The notes: a model not told the origin generated them from the sequence alone. A stretch of 64,000 nt of DNA from Bacillus bingmayongensis (GCF_000299035.1 NZ_AKCS01000005.1:124001-188000); one strand, 5' to 3'. Numbered from the stretch's first letter, positions 44,434 through 54,058 are shown. Program-made: numbers and translations.

Positions 44434-45741
44434 ATGATGTTTCGTACGATTTCAAACTTTATGAGAGTAGCTGAGATAAGAAGGAAGATCCTTTTTACAC
44501 TTGCGATGTTAATTGTTTTTCGAATTGGCACGTTTATACCAGTTCCTCATACTAACGCAGAGGTATTAAAAGTACAAGATCAAGCCAATGTTTTAGGTAT
44601 GCTTAATGTATTTGGCGGAGGAGCTTTGCAAAACTTCTCAATCTTTGCTGTAGGTATCACGCCATACATTACAGCTTCCATCATTGTACAGCTGTTACAG
44701 ATGGATGTTGTACCAAAATTTACAGAGTGGGCAAAGCAGGGTGAAATGGGCCGCAAAAAATCAGCTCAATTTACCCGATACTTTACAATCATTCTCGCAT
44801 TCATTCAAGCCATCGGAATGTCTATTGGCTTTAACAATATAGCAGGCGGACAGTTAATTTCTAATCCAGGCTGGACTACATATTTATTTATCGCTACAGT
44901 GCTAACTGCTGGTACTGCATTTTTACTTTGGTTAGGTGAGCAAATTACTGCAAACGGCGTAGGTAACGGAATTTCAATGCTTATCTTTGCAGGACTTGTT
45001 GCGGCAATTCCCAATGTAGTAAATCAGATTTATTTACAGCAATTCCAAAATGCCGGAGATCAACTCTTTATGCATATTGTCAAAATCGTATTGATTGGAT
45101 TAGTTATTTTAGCAATCGTTGTCGGTGTTATCTATATTCAACAGGCAATTCGAAAAATACCTATTCAATATGCAAAAGCTGTTTCAGGGAATAATCAATA
45201 TCAAGGAGCGAAAAATACTCATTTACCTCTTAAAGTAAATAGTGCTGGTGTAATCCCAGTAATCTTTGCTTCTGCATTTCTCATGACACCGCGGACAATC
45301 GCACAGCTTTTCCCGGACTCTAATGTTTCCAAATGGTTAAGTACAAATCTAGATTTTGCACACCCATTTGGCATGACACTTTATGTTGGTCTCATTATTG
45401 CTTTCACATACTTCTATGCATTTATTCAAGTAAATCCTGAGCAAATGGCGGAGAACTTGAAAAAACAAAATGGATATGTTCCAGGCATTCGTCCGGGTAA
45501 ATCAACAGAACAATATGTAACAAAGATTTTATATCGTTTAACGTTTATTGGTGCCATCTTCCTAGGCGCTATCTCAATTTTACCACTTGTATTCACGAAG
45601 GTTGCTACTTTACCACCTTCTGCTCAAATTGGTGGTACAAGTTTACTTATCATTGTAGGGGTAGCACTAGAAACAATGAAGACATTAGAAAGTCAGCTTG
45701 TAAAACGTCATTACAAAGGATTTATAAAGAAAGTAAACTAA
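44434..45741 (+). CDS. secY: Second SecY translocase subunit (SecY2)
   Basis: The 435-residue protein is a full SecY with ten membrane segments: IRRKILFTLAMLIVFRIGTF at the start, NVFGGGALQNFSIFAVGITP, SGNNQYQGAKNTHLPLKVNS in the loop before helix 7, and GIRPGKSTEQYV near the C-terminus. AGGAGGCGAC supports the ATG at 44434; upstream frame from 44317 is extra. It lies outside any ribosomal protein operon, without secE, secG, secA2 or accessory Asp genes, so it is a paralogue of the housekeeping gene. It could form an alternative channel for selected substrates. Confidence 0.93.
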   Translation: MMFRTISNFMRVAEIRRKILFTLAMLIVFRIGTFIPVPHTNAEVLKVQDQANVLGMLNVFGGGALQNFSIFAVGITPYITASIIVQLLQMDVVPKFTEWAKQGEMGRKKSAQFTRYFTIILAFIQAIGMSIGFNNIAGGQLISNPGWTTYLFIATVLTAGTAFLLWLGEQITANGVGNGISMLIFAGLVAAIPNVVNQIYLQQFQNAGDQLFMHIVKIVLIGLVILAIVVGVIYIQQAIRKIPIQYAKAVSGNNQYQGAKNTHLPLKVNSAGVIPVIFASAFLMTPRTIAQLFPDSNVSKWLSTNLDFAHPFGMTLYVGLIIAFTYFYAFIQVNPEQMAENLKKQNGYVPGIRPGKSTEQYVTKILYRLTFIGAIFLGAISILPLVFTKVATLPPSAQIGGTSLLIIVGVALETMKTLESQLVKRHYKGFIKKVN

Positions 45742-45771
45742 TGCTTTGTACATACAAACTCAATATAATGG

Positions 45772-45804
45772 TCCCCTCCCGTTTTATATACGAGAGGGGT
45801 TTTC
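45772..45804 (+). terminator. Terminator after secY2
   Basis: CCCCTCCCG / CGAGAGGGG followed by TTTTC. Confidence 0.75.
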
Positions 45805-45926
45805 ATGTTGCTTTATAAAATAGTTTATATAAATGTTGAGTTATCAGAAAGACTTTGTTTTCTTTTTTGAAAAAAGATATTTCATCCTCTGATATTGCTT
45901 TATATTCACTTAATTCTTCTTACTAT

Positions 45927-46631
45927 TCAGTAAGCCTTTTTCATAAATAAAGCTGTCCACAGTCCAGAGACACCAAATACTGTATTTGATTGATTTATCT
46001 CTTTCATTCTACGTATTTCTACCTCAGAAAAGTCTCTAAAGATGGCTCTAAGTTTTTCAGCTGTAAATCCTAATCCACCTTTAAGACTTTGTAGTTTGTA
46101 TACTTCCCAATCCGTTATGTCTGCCCCACCTAATTCTCCACCCTGAACAAAACAAGTGATTGCAAAATAACCACCTGGTTTTAAAGCCTTGTTCACCAAA
46201 TTTATATAATTCATTCTTCTGTGTGGTGCAATATGATGAAAGCATCCTGAATCATACACAATATCGTATGTACCCTCTTCAATTTCTAAGTCAAAGATAT
46301 TGTTATTAATAAAATTTACATTTTTTTCTTTTGCACGTTCGGTTGCCCATTGAATTGATTCCTGTGATAAATCTACTGCATCAACTAAGCATCCTTTTTC
46401 AGCAAAGTAAATTGCATTTCTGCCTGGACCGCATCCAAGTTCTAGAACTTTTCCTGGATTAAGTAATTTTTTCTTGAAATAATTAACTAGGTTCTCATCT
46501 GGTTTATTAGTGAAAAAGGGTACTCCTTTTTCACGATTTGAATAAAAATCATCCCAAAATTGAGTTGGTTCACGTAATAATGAATCTAACATATTTAATA
46601 AATCTTCATAACTACTAATTGTTTCTTTCAC
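45927..46631 (-). CDS. Class I SAM-dependent methyltransferase
   Basis: The 234-residue protein has motif I VLELGCGPGRNAIYFA (about residues 60-75), VDAVDLS (motif post-I acidic) and YDIVYDSGCFHHI, followed by LKPGGYFAITCF. It resembles thiol or tellurite-type small-molecule methyltransferases. Translation starts at GTG after AAGGGG. The substrate is unknown. Confidence 0.82.
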   Translation of the reverse strand: MKETISSYEDLLNMLDSLLREPTQFWDDFYSNREKGVPFFTNKPDENLVNYFKKKLLNPGKVLELGCGPGRNAIYFAEKGCLVDAVDLSQESIQWATERAKEKNVNFINNNIFDLEIEEGTYDIVYDSGCFHHIAPHRRMNYINLVNKALKPGGYFAITCFVQGGELGGADITDWEVYKLQSLKGGLGFTAEKLRAIFRDFSEVEIRRMKEINQSNTVFGVSGLWTALFMKKAY

Positions 46632-47381
46632 AATAACCCCTTCTTTCCAATTAAATCTTACATTCTAATTGTACTAATAATTAGAATAATTCGTGTTTCT
46701 TTAGGATTAACAACACTTTAAATCCAAATAGATTTAAACTCTCTACATATGCCTATTTATGCTAATTTAACACGCATAAAGATACCTAATTTTATTTTTA
46801 TATTACTTTAAAAGTATTTACCTCACTCTTTCTTAAAATCCAATCAAACAATTAGAAATGTCCTTAGAACCAGAATGTAATTCTGTTTTTTCGGAATTAT
46901 CTTTACGATTATTACGACAATATTGCAAATGGAGTGGATATACATTCTCATTAAATAAAGATGTTTCTTTGATTATTTACATAAATTCTATTACCAGTAG
47001 TAAGAAAATGAGCACATTTCTTACTGAAATATCACCAATTTGTATCAAGCTGATCCTTTGCAGTCCTCAAAAATAAAATTTAGCTTATTATATTTTGCTA
47101 TAAGCAATGTAGCTCATTTTTCGTTTTTAAGGTAACTTGTTTTCTTAGCTTGATAGGCATGTGACCGTACTCCTTATAAATAAAAAAATCCTTTTTGGAT
47201 TTTTTAGGTTCGTAGATATGTTGAATTTCGATATTGTTACATAATGTAAACCTTACAAAAATAGAATACACATATAAAGTTCTCAACCACCCTCTCTCTC
47301 AAATAGGATGATTGAGAAAAAGAGAGGATAAAAACGGGAAAAAGAAGACTTTATTGATTAAGAAAGGATTGGTGAAGAACC
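46632..47381. other. 750-base region with no convincing large gene
   Basis: A 72-codon plus frame at 46858 has no ribosome binding site and odd composition. A 20-codon minus frame at 47098-47160 (MPIKLRKQVTLKTKNELHCL) does have AAGGAGT upstream and may be a short peptide gene or relic. A hairpin AAAAAAATCC / GGATTTTTTA lies near 47185. Otherwise nothing stands out. Confidence 0.3.
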
Positions 47382-47846
47382 ATGAATCAAGTAAGTGATA
47401 AAATCCGAACATACTTTGAGGAGTTCAATCGGGCGCATAATGCGTTTGAGCCAGATCTTCTGGCTCCTCATGTAAGTAATCCCCTGGTGGGTGCCGATCC
47501 TAGTGGCGCTCTTCAGATAGTCTCAAAAGAAGATTATCTGGCAGGGACTGAAAAAAGTCAGGAATACTTACATTCCTTGGGTTTTCAATTCGTCAAAACG
47601 ACCCCAGTTGAAGAGATTCCTCTCAATCCTTACTATACAATGGTGAAAACAAAGGGTACGATGCGCCTTGAAAAAATCCCGGGTCAACCAATAGATCTGA
47701 TCCACGATACTATTTACATCTTGTACATTAAAGATGAAAAACCAAAAATGGTATTTACTCTTTCTCACGAGGACCCTATGAAAATGGCGGAAGAGCAGCA
47801 TGGTATATCCTACAATGGTCAAAGTTCATGGGATGATATGCTGTAA
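47382..47846 (+). CDS. NTF2-like (SnoaL-like) protein
   Basis: The 154-residue cone-shaped fold protein begins with a helix (IRTYFEEFNRAHNAFEPDLL) followed by VSNPLVGADPSG and curved strands (YYTMVKTKGTMRL, TIYILYIKDEKPKMVFTL), as in the NTF2/SnoaL superfamily. GGTGAAG precedes the ATG. Its base composition is visibly richer in GC than the surroundings, a sign of possible transfer. The substrate is unknown. Confidence 0.62.
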   Translation: MNQVSDKIRTYFEEFNRAHNAFEPDLLAPHVSNPLVGADPSGALQIVSKEDYLAGTEKSQEYLHSLGFQFVKTTPVEEIPLNPYYTMVKTKGTMRLEKIPGQPIDLIHDTIYILYIKDEKPKMVFTLSHEDPMKMAEEQHGISYNGQSSWDDML

Positions 47847-47981
47847 ATATAACTAAATACCTTGTTACCGAAAATACCCCTTTAGATAATTTTATCCAAA
47901 GGGGTGAAGTTGAATTTTATTTTAAACTAACATTTAATTTATATAACTTTGAAAAACAGCAGTATACATATTAAAAACTAT

Positions 47982-48446
47982 TTAATTACATATCAATTCC
48001 ATTGTCATAAACACACTATTTGGATCCTCTTTATATTCCGAAAACGGTTTGCAATATTGAAATCCTATACTTGTATACAAATTTCTAGCTGGTTTGAATA
48101 CATCCATAGATCCTGTTTCTAAACTTAACCTCTGGTAACCACGTCGCTTTGCTTCCTCAATTATATGTTGAAGAAGCCGCTTCGCAACACCCTTTCTTAA
48201 ATGTAAAGAAGCAGTTTTCATTGATTTTATTTCTCCATGTTGGCTATTGAGTTCTTTAAGTGCGCAGCATCCAACTAAATCATTTTCTTCCCATGCACTC
48301 CAAAATGTAATATCTTCTTTCCGCAATCCGTCTAAATCTAGAGCATGTCTGCTTTCTGGAGGAGAATGTAGTGCCATGCTTTGCAGATGATCCATCAATA
48401 ATTTTTCTACTTCAGTACCAGTTAAATCATCTATTTTTATCTCCAT
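47982..48446 (-). CDS. GNAT family N-acetyltransferase
   Basis: The 154-residue protein has SLHLRKGVAKRLLQHIIEEA (about residues 84-103) and FKPARNLYTSIGFQYCKPF, like the PhnO/YjaB or ElaA-type GNAT group. AGGGGAG supports the ATG at 48446; the frame from 48503 is longer but lacks a site. Confidence 0.82.
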   Translation of the reverse strand: MEIKIDDLTGTEVEKLLMDHLQSMALHSPPESRHALDLDGLRKEDITFWSAWEENDLVGCCALKELNSQHGEIKSMKTASLHLRKGVAKRLLQHIIEEAKRRGYQRLSLETGSMDVFKPARNLYTSIGFQYCKPFSEYKEDPNSVFMTMELICN

Positions 48447-48660
48447 AAGACTCCCCTTATTATCAAGATTTCCCTTACTTTTTATAAATTCATAAACAAA
48501 CATACTAACTTTTTTAATTGATGCTTGCGCTCTAACTCCAAGAGGAGCACTTGTTATTCTCTAGCGGTTCTTCTTTAATACCGGAAATCATAACATCTAG
48601 CATTTCCCCCCCCTTTTATTCAAGTTGTTTAATGGGATTGGAAAAGCCTCATGAATCCTC

Positions 48661-49190
48661 TCATAACTTATATAAATCAAGCGGCTGTATTTGTACAAAA
48701 CGGTTATTCCATACAGATTCATGATGCTCTATAATTTGCTCTGCGCTGAGTTGGTTACTATTTAATGTACTATGCGCGCTTTTTACTAGTAAATTATGCT
48801 GATAACCCTTACTATAGGCGATTCGTATTGTCGTATCTAAACAAAATTCAGTTTGAGCCCCCACGAAAATCAGTTGTTCGATACCTAATTTTTTTAATGT
48901 TTCCTCTAAAGTAGTTTGATAGAAGGAGTCCCATGTGATTTTCTCGATTACAATATCACTAGTTTCTCGGTACAGCCCTTTATGTAATTCCCAAGCGTAC
49001 TTACCCTTTGCCATTTCATTTGATGGATTTTGGTCTGTATGCTGGATGAAAATAACCGGTACAGCCTTGGTTTTTGCCCAGTTAATGACCATATTTACAT
49101 TCTCAAGCAACTGTTCATGCTGATATAAGTAATTTTTTCTTCTGAAAAAAAGATTTCTTGCAAATCGATAACAATTAATGCTTGTTTCAC
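48661..49190 (-). pseudogene. Isochorismatase-family cysteine hydrolase, frameshifted
   Basis: The N-terminal frame starts at GTG 49190 (GGGGAG upstream) and reads KQALIVIDLQEIFF with catalytic Asp. A second frame takes over with YQHEQLLENVNMVINWAKTK and carries VIEKITWDSF (Lys) and GAQTEFCLDTT (nucleophile Cys) to 48661. One extra A in the A6 run (GAAGAAAAAATTAC, expected seven A) joins them into a normal 175-residue enzyme. All catalytic residues are intact. This suggests a sequencing error or a very recent loss. Confidence 0.8.
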
Positions 49191-49270
49191 ATGTATCTCC
49201 CCTATCCGTTTGTTGAATTAAAATTTTTATTGCCCTTTAATATATATTATCTATCTTCTACTTCACACTT

Positions 49271-49303
49271 CAAAAGAGCCCTATTATATACAGGGCTCTT
49301 TTA
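49271..49303. terminator. Hairpin terminator
   Basis: AAAAGAGCCCT / AGGGCTCTTTT. Confidence 0.75.
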
Positions 49304-49437
49304 TTAAAATGATATATAATTATAACATATAAAAAGTTCTAACTCTATCTAATAGTTTGTTTTTTCTGTTATTTATAGGTGCGTTAAGTTTCTATAAAAG
49401 TATTATTCTTCAATTTCATAACTAACATTCAATCATG

Positions 49438-50355
49438 TTACGTTTCTTTTTTCAATAATCCCCCCTGTTTAAAGTACACTTTAAGTGTAGAACGATTTGC
49501 TAAAAATACACCGATTAAGATTAAGCATGCTCCAATCCCCATTACTGGATTAATCGGTTCTCCTAAAAATACATATCCGGTAATAACAGCAATTAATGGA
49601 GATACATACAGCCAAGTTGATGGGAATACTGGATTGGTCTTTGACAAGAGCCAATAATATAGTCCATGCCCACCAATTGATCCTACAAATATAAGATATA
49701 AAATCGGCCACCGTACGCTCCAAGAGGTTAATATAGCTAGATTGGGTTGTTCTATGAGAATAGAAGCAATCAGCAGAAAAATTCCGCCGTAAAACATTTG
49801 AATTCCATTTATGAAAAACGGTGATACTTTCGGTAAGTCTGAAAGTATTTCTTTTGAACGGATGGAGCCTATTCCGTAAAATAATTCACCGACTAATATG
49901 ATAAGGCAAGCAATACTCCATATGAAAGTAAGTTGCTGGTGCATTCCAGGTAAGGAGATACCGCTCACTCCTATAAGCGCTATGATTAAGGCAAAGAGCT
50001 GTTCCCTTTGTAGTTTTGTTTTATTTCTCCTCGATTGTAGTAATAAGATCATCATCGGTCCTGTTGCAGAAAGAACAGCTGCTAATCCTGAAGAAATATG
50101 CTGTTCTGCCCAATATAATGTTGCGAACGTCATAAAAGTTAAACAAAAACCAGCATACATAATCCGTTTAGATAACAAGTACGGCGTAACATCTTTTCGC
50201 TTTAACATAAATATGATAATGAGAATAATACCTGCTAAAAAGAAACGAATTCCCGCCGAGAATAATGGCGGGGCCCCCGCTTCAATCCCAATTTTTATCG
50301 TTAAAAATGTTGTCCCGAAAATGATACAAATCAAAATATAATTTAAAATGACCAT
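49438..50355 (-). CDS. EamA/DMT family transporter, pair 2
   Basis: The 305-residue protein has ten hydrophobic segments. IIFGTTFLTIKIGIEAGAPP opens the first EamA repeat, and STWLYVSPLIAVITGYVFLG closes the second. AAGGAGGAAA precedes the ATG. It is divergent from a MocR regulator gene 147 bases away, which is the likely controller. Confidence 0.87.
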   Translation of the reverse strand: MVILNYILICIIFGTTFLTIKIGIEAGAPPLFSAGIRFFLAGIILIIIFMLKRKDVTPYLLSKRIMYAGFCLTFMTFATLYWAEQHISSGLAAVLSATGPMMILLLQSRRNKTKLQREQLFALIIALIGVSGISLPGMHQQLTFIWSIACLIILVGELFYGIGSIRSKEILSDLPKVSPFFINGIQMFYGGIFLLIASILIEQPNLAILTSWSVRWPILYLIFVGSIGGHGLYYWLLSKTNPVFPSTWLYVSPLIAVITGYVFLGEPINPVMGIGACLILIGVFLANRSTLKVYFKQGGLLKKET

Positions 50356-50402
50356 TCTGTTTCCTCCTTTTCATTCTTGAAATGAGTATAGAAGAAACAG
50401 TG

Positions 50403-50431
50403 TATAACAGTACATTAAGGTATATAACAGT
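50403..50431. promoter_or_regulatory. Candidate MocR operator: TATAACAGT repeats 20 bp apart
   Basis: Two identical TATAACAGT copies (50403-50411 and 50423-50431) in direct orientation start exactly 20 bases apart, in the divergent promoter region of pair 2. Confidence 0.55.
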
Positions 50432-50502
50432 TAAATGAATTTTTATTTGATTGTAGATATTATTTCAGTTTTAATAAAAGAAAAAGAAATCCAGGTGAAA
50501 TC

Positions 50503-51939
50503 ATGAAGATTGTACTGCATAAAAAATCTAATATCCCAATCTACCAACAAATCTACATGCAAATTGTTCAGCGTATTCAAAATGGCATGTTAGCAGAAGC
50601 TGAGCCCCTCCCTTCTCTACGTAGCATGGCAGATGACTTGAAAATAAGTGTATTAACAGTTCGTAAAGCATATAAATGGCTCGAAACAAAAGGTTTTGTA
50701 CATATTCAACAAGGGAAAGGTGTTTATATAAAAAGAAACGAAAATCATAATCCAAAGACGCCTGAACCATATAAATGGCAACATTTGAAAACAGTTAATG
50801 TCGCGAGATCTCAACATGTACTAAGTGGACATAGAAAGTATTATGATTTTTCACAAGCAATCCTTTATCCTCGTCTATTACCTAATCCATTTCTTTCAAA
50901 TGAAATGCAAAAAATAATAAATAGAGATCAAATGATATTAGCCACTTACGGACCTGTCCAGGGAGATGAGGAACTACGCATAGAAATCACAAAATATTTA
51001 AAGGATTATCAAGATTTAACGATTAATCCAGCCCAAGTATTAATTACTAGTGGTGCCCAGCAAGGGATTGACTTAATTGCTCAAACGCTATTAAAGCCAG
51101 GAGATATAGTATTGGTAGAAAGCCCATGCTACGGTGCAGCGATTGATGTATTTGTAAATAAAGGCGTGCAAGTCATACCAATTGAACTTGATGAACAAGG
51201 GATTCGTTCTGATTTAATCGATGAAGTTTGTCAAAACAAAAAACCAGTTTTATTATATGTGAATCCTACCATCCAAAACCCTACTGGAACTGTAATGAGT
51301 AAACATAGAAGGGCTGAACTTGTAGAACTAGCAGAGTTGTATCAATTTTTTATAATTGAGGATGATTCTTTTGGAGAAATATATTTCGAAGAAGTTAAAC
51401 TCCCAACTCCACTTAAACACTTAGATACAAATGGTCATGTCATTTACTTAAAGGGATTTAGTAAAACATTAGCACCAGGACTTCGCATTGCAGCATTAGT
51501 GACAGAAGGACCAATCTTTGACTGGCTATACGCAGTAAAAGCTTCAATGGATATAGGGAGTCCACTATTGACTCAAAAAGCCATTCTCCCTTTTTTACGA
51601 GCTGAGAGAATGAAAAACCATTTAGAAAAACTACGCACTGCCTTACAAGTTCGACGTGACACGGCAATAAAGATACTTTCTCCTTTAACAGATACAATTT
51701 ATTTTCAAAAGCCGCAAGGTGGTTTTAATTTATGGATCAAACTCCCTGATTCAATAGATTCTTTTGCATTACTTGAAAAGGCAAATGAATCTAACGTTTC
51801 TTTTTTACCTGGAATTGCTTGTTATGTTCATGAATCACAACATAATCATTTACGTATCAGTTATTCAATGTTAAGTGAACAAGATTTAATTGTTGGACTA
51901 CAAAGACTTTATAAAATTATTTATGATTTTCAAAAATGA
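50503..51939 (+). CDS. MocR family regulator (GntR HTH plus aminotransferase fold), pair 2
   Basis: The 478-residue protein has a GntR winged helix (residues 10-78; LPSLRSMADDLKISVLTVRK) and an aminotransferase-like domain with GAQQGIDLIAQ, NPTIQNPTG and the PLP lysine in YLKGFSKTLAPGLRIA. It is oriented away from the EamA gene. PLP-dependent control of that transporter is inferred from the MocR family. Confidence 0.9.
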   Translation: MKIVLHKKSNIPIYQQIYMQIVQRIQNGMLAEAEPLPSLRSMADDLKISVLTVRKAYKWLETKGFVHIQQGKGVYIKRNENHNPKTPEPYKWQHLKTVNVARSQHVLSGHRKYYDFSQAILYPRLLPNPFLSNEMQKIINRDQMILATYGPVQGDEELRIEITKYLKDYQDLTINPAQVLITSGAQQGIDLIAQTLLKPGDIVLVESPCYGAAIDVFVNKGVQVIPIELDEQGIRSDLIDEVCQNKKPVLLYVNPTIQNPTGTVMSKHRRAELVELAELYQFFIIEDDSFGEIYFEEVKLPTPLKHLDTNGHVIYLKGFSKTLAPGLRIAALVTEGPIFDWLYAVKASMDIGSPLLTQKAILPFLRAERMKNHLEKLRTALQVRRDTAIKILSPLTDTIYFQKPQGGFNLWIKLPDSIDSFALLEKANESNVSFLPGIACYVHESQHNHLRISYSMLSEQDLIVGLQRLYKIIYDFQK

Positions 51940-51967
51940 AAGAGGGGGAATCTATCCCCCTCTTTTT
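51939..51967. terminator. Bidirectional terminator
   Basis: AAAGAGGGGGA / TCCCCCTCTTT between the convergent MocR and PAP2 genes. Confidence 0.8.
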
Positions 51968-52520
51968 ATCTCATTGATGTTGTTAACGATGTGTATGTAT
52001 TTATTATCCAAGTGACAAAAGGCTTCAATGTATATGTATTCTTATCAACCACTATACTAATTAAACTGCCCATAAAAGCACTTCCAATAATATCAAATGG
52101 ATAATGATGTCCTACCCAAATACGTGAAAAACCTGTCAAAATGGCTAATACCCACATAATAGAACCAACTAAGCGGTCTCGAAGTAAAACGGAAGTCGCT
52201 ATAGCAAAAGCTAATGCCGTATGTTTACTTGGAAATGAAGAATTTTTCATTGCCGGGATAAGTAAACGAACATCACGTGAAATAAATGGGCGCGGCTTGA
52301 AGTAAAAGCGCTGAATGATCCGGTTTACAAATAAAGTGAGTCCTGCCGAAACACCAGCATACAATATAACTTTTTTGTATACATTACTTCTAAACCACAT
52401 AAAAATTAGCATGAAAAGGTACACATATCGAGCTTTCTGAGAAATTAACACCATAATCGTATCCATTGCAGCATTACGTTTAGCAAGACGATTAATAACC
52501 TTAAATAGCATATAATTCAT
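51966..52520 (-). CDS. PAP2 phosphatase, BcrC-like undecaprenyl-diphosphatase
   Basis: The 184-residue membrane protein has the three PAP2 motifs: RFYFKPRPF (KxxxxxxRP type), SSFPSKHTALAFA (PSKH in place of PSGH) and SRIWVGHHYPFDI. Five to six hydrophobic segments are present. By analogy with BcrC/YwoA it would dephosphorylate undecaprenyl pyrophosphate outside the membrane and give bacitracin tolerance. AAAGGAGAA precedes the ATG. Confidence 0.85.
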   Translation of the reverse strand: MNYMLFKVINRLAKRNAAMDTIMVLISQKARYVYLFMLIFMWFRSNVYKKVILYAGVSAGLTLFVNRIIQRFYFKPRPFISRDVRLLIPAMKNSSFPSKHTALAFAIATSVLLRDRLVGSIMWVLAILTGFSRIWVGHHYPFDIIGSAFMGSLISIVVDKNTYTLKPFVTWIINTYTSLTTSMR

Positions 52521-52610
52521 TACAAATGTTCTCCTTTATCTCTGAATCTGAAACGGTATATACATATCATTCCCTTTCCAAAGACAAACATGTAACTGTA
52601 AATCCAAGTT

Positions 52611-52955
52611 GTGGACATATCTAGTCAGCGTATAGGACTCGGTCGCTCAATTTTTCGTACAACCGTCAAGTTTCTTCCACAGGAAATTGCTCACTTCTGC
52701 ATATGGTGCTTAATTCTTTCGACTAATCTTTTGGAGATTACTGTTCTGACTATTCTTAGTGCCGTAAATCTTGTTGCTTTCATATATTTATTAAGTCAAC
52801 TGATGAATAAAAAGAGAAAAACGCTCTATGACTGGATTGCAGGAACGAAAGCAATTTCCAAATGGCAAGTCAGTAAACATTTGTATGCACCAAAAGTCAA
52901 GATGGTCCCCACAATCCATAAACCATCCCACCAACAAAGAACGCTAAAGCTATAG
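52611..52955 (+). pseudogene. RDD family membrane protein fragment
   Basis: The frame reads DISSQRIGLGRSIFRTTVKF then a hydrophobic pair and RKTLYDWIAGTKAI. These are the middle Arg and the final D-x-x-A-G-T of RDD proteins. The N-terminal third with the first Arg is missing and there is no ribosome binding site. Its C-terminal 20 codons overlap a well-supported small gene on the other strand. Confidence 0.6.
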
Positions 52956-52998
52956 CCATGGCAATAAAAACAAGAATTACATTTTTATTATTTTCCAT
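52897..52998 (-). CDS. Small single-pass membrane protein, 33 aa
   Basis: TAAGGAGACA precedes MENNKNVILVFIAMAIALAF. One hydrophobic segment ends in GGMVYGLWGPS. The start is strong and the codons read as membrane protein. It overlaps the tail of the RDD fragment on the opposite strand, showing that tail is not constrained. The function is unknown. Confidence 0.6.
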   Translation of the reverse strand: MENNKNVILVFIAMAIALAFFVGGMVYGLWGPS

Positions 52999-53045
52999 AA
53001 AATTGTCTCCTTATAATTTTTTATTCTGTTCAATGTTTCAAAGTA

Positions 53046-53083
53046 AAAAACCTTTAGTCATAATTATGGCTAAAGGTTACTGT
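53046..53083 (-). terminator. Terminator after the CHRD gene
   Basis: AACCTTTAGCCAT / ATGACTAAAGGTT on the minus strand with a T-run. Confidence 0.7.
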
Positions 53084-53131
53084 CATCATACTTAACATAA
53101 AGAAAAAGGTCGACTCTAAAATTACAGATGA

Positions 53132-53548
53132 TTACGAATGATACACTTGTTTAATTTGACCTCGTATTTCACCATCTGGATGGTTTTCTGTATGAACATT
53201 TACATACGTATTTCTATCTTCCATTTCTCTTGCAAGATCTAATAAAGACATCCCTTGTAAAGGTCCGACAAGATCGCTTTCTGTAATTATCCCCGTTACC
53301 ACCACTCTATCGACACTAATACCAGGTGTAACTGGCCCAAAAAGAAATGCGACAACATCGCCTTCTTCACCCCTCATTCCTAAATGAATATGAGCAACTG
53401 TTAGCTTGTCTATGTCATTGACAACCAATTTAAATCGAAGTCTCGTAAAGTCATTGTTAAATTTAAATTGCGCTATACCACAAGCATCTGTTCTTACGGG
53501 AGGCACTTCTTCCCGCCCTGTTAATTTAGCAAAAAAACATTTAGACAT
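53132..53548 (-). CDS. CHRD domain protein
   Basis: The 138-residue protein is one CHRD domain: FFAKLTGREEVPPVRTDACG (residues 4-23), TVAHIHLGMRGEEGDVVAFL, and YVNVHTENHPDGEIRGQIKQ at the end with the conserved histidines. There is no signal peptide. In B. cereus relatives such proteins are often spore-associated, but this is not visible in the sequence. The start could also be GTG at 53560. Confidence 0.88.
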   Translation of the reverse strand: MSKCFFAKLTGREEVPPVRTDACGIAQFKFNNDFTRLRFKLVVNDIDKLTVAHIHLGMRGEEGDVVAFLFGPVTPGISVDRVVVTGIITESDLVGPLQGMSLLDLAREMEDRNTYVNVHTENHPDGEIRGQIKQVYHS

Positions 53549-53733
53549 AATATGGTCCACTTCCCTATTTATTTAATACTATATTTATATTCACTTAATG
53601 AAAAATGGCTTGTTCGCTTTCACTATAAAAAGGTATTTGGCTCATATGATAACTATCTGTATACTAAGATGCACTTTTAACAAGGCGAATCATATAGTGT
53701 TTTAAACAATTCCTAATAAAGTAGGTGAAGACT

Positions 53734-53949
53734 ATGCCCTCTGTTGTCGGAAATCTTGTCGTTCAAAATAGTAACGGTTCTTTTAACTTAGGTGATTTTT
53801 ATAACGTTTCTCCGAAAGAGAATACAAAAGCTTATAACGGTTCAGGCTCATCAAATGTTGCTTTTATTACTAATACCTTTAACGGTGTGAGTGCAACGAA
53901 TACATTTGATTCTGATGTTGCAGACCAAAATCAAGTTGGAACAGCATGA
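53734..53949 (+). CDS. GerPF-like spore germination protein
   Basis: The 71-residue protein begins MPSVVGNLVVQNSNGSFNLG, then FYNVSPKENTKAYNGSGSSN, and ends DSDVADQNQVGTA. This is the pattern of GerPF/GerPA and related small coat proteins that let germinants pass to the inner membrane. GTAGGTGA precedes the ATG. It is single, not in the six-gene gerP operon, so it is a paralogue. A strong bidirectional terminator follows. Confidence 0.85.
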   Translation: MPSVVGNLVVQNSNGSFNLGDFYNVSPKENTKAYNGSGSSNVAFITNTFNGVSATNTFDSDVADQNQVGTA

Positions 53950-53980
53950 TGATGTAGTAAAAGCATTTACAAAACCGAAA

Positions 53981-54030
53981 AATGAAGGATAAAACACCTT
54001 ATATGTAATGTGTTTTATCCTTCATTTTAT
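53981..54030. terminator. Strong bidirectional terminator
   Basis: AATGAAGGATAAAACAC / GTGTTTTATCCTTCATT, a 17-base perfect stem between convergent genes. Confidence 0.85.
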
Positions 54031-54058
54031 TTTAACATTTTATAAAAACGATATAATA

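Noticed and set aside
46858-47076. 72-codon plus-strand open frame
   Set aside because: It has no ribosome binding site, composition unlike proteins of the window, and no family resemblance.
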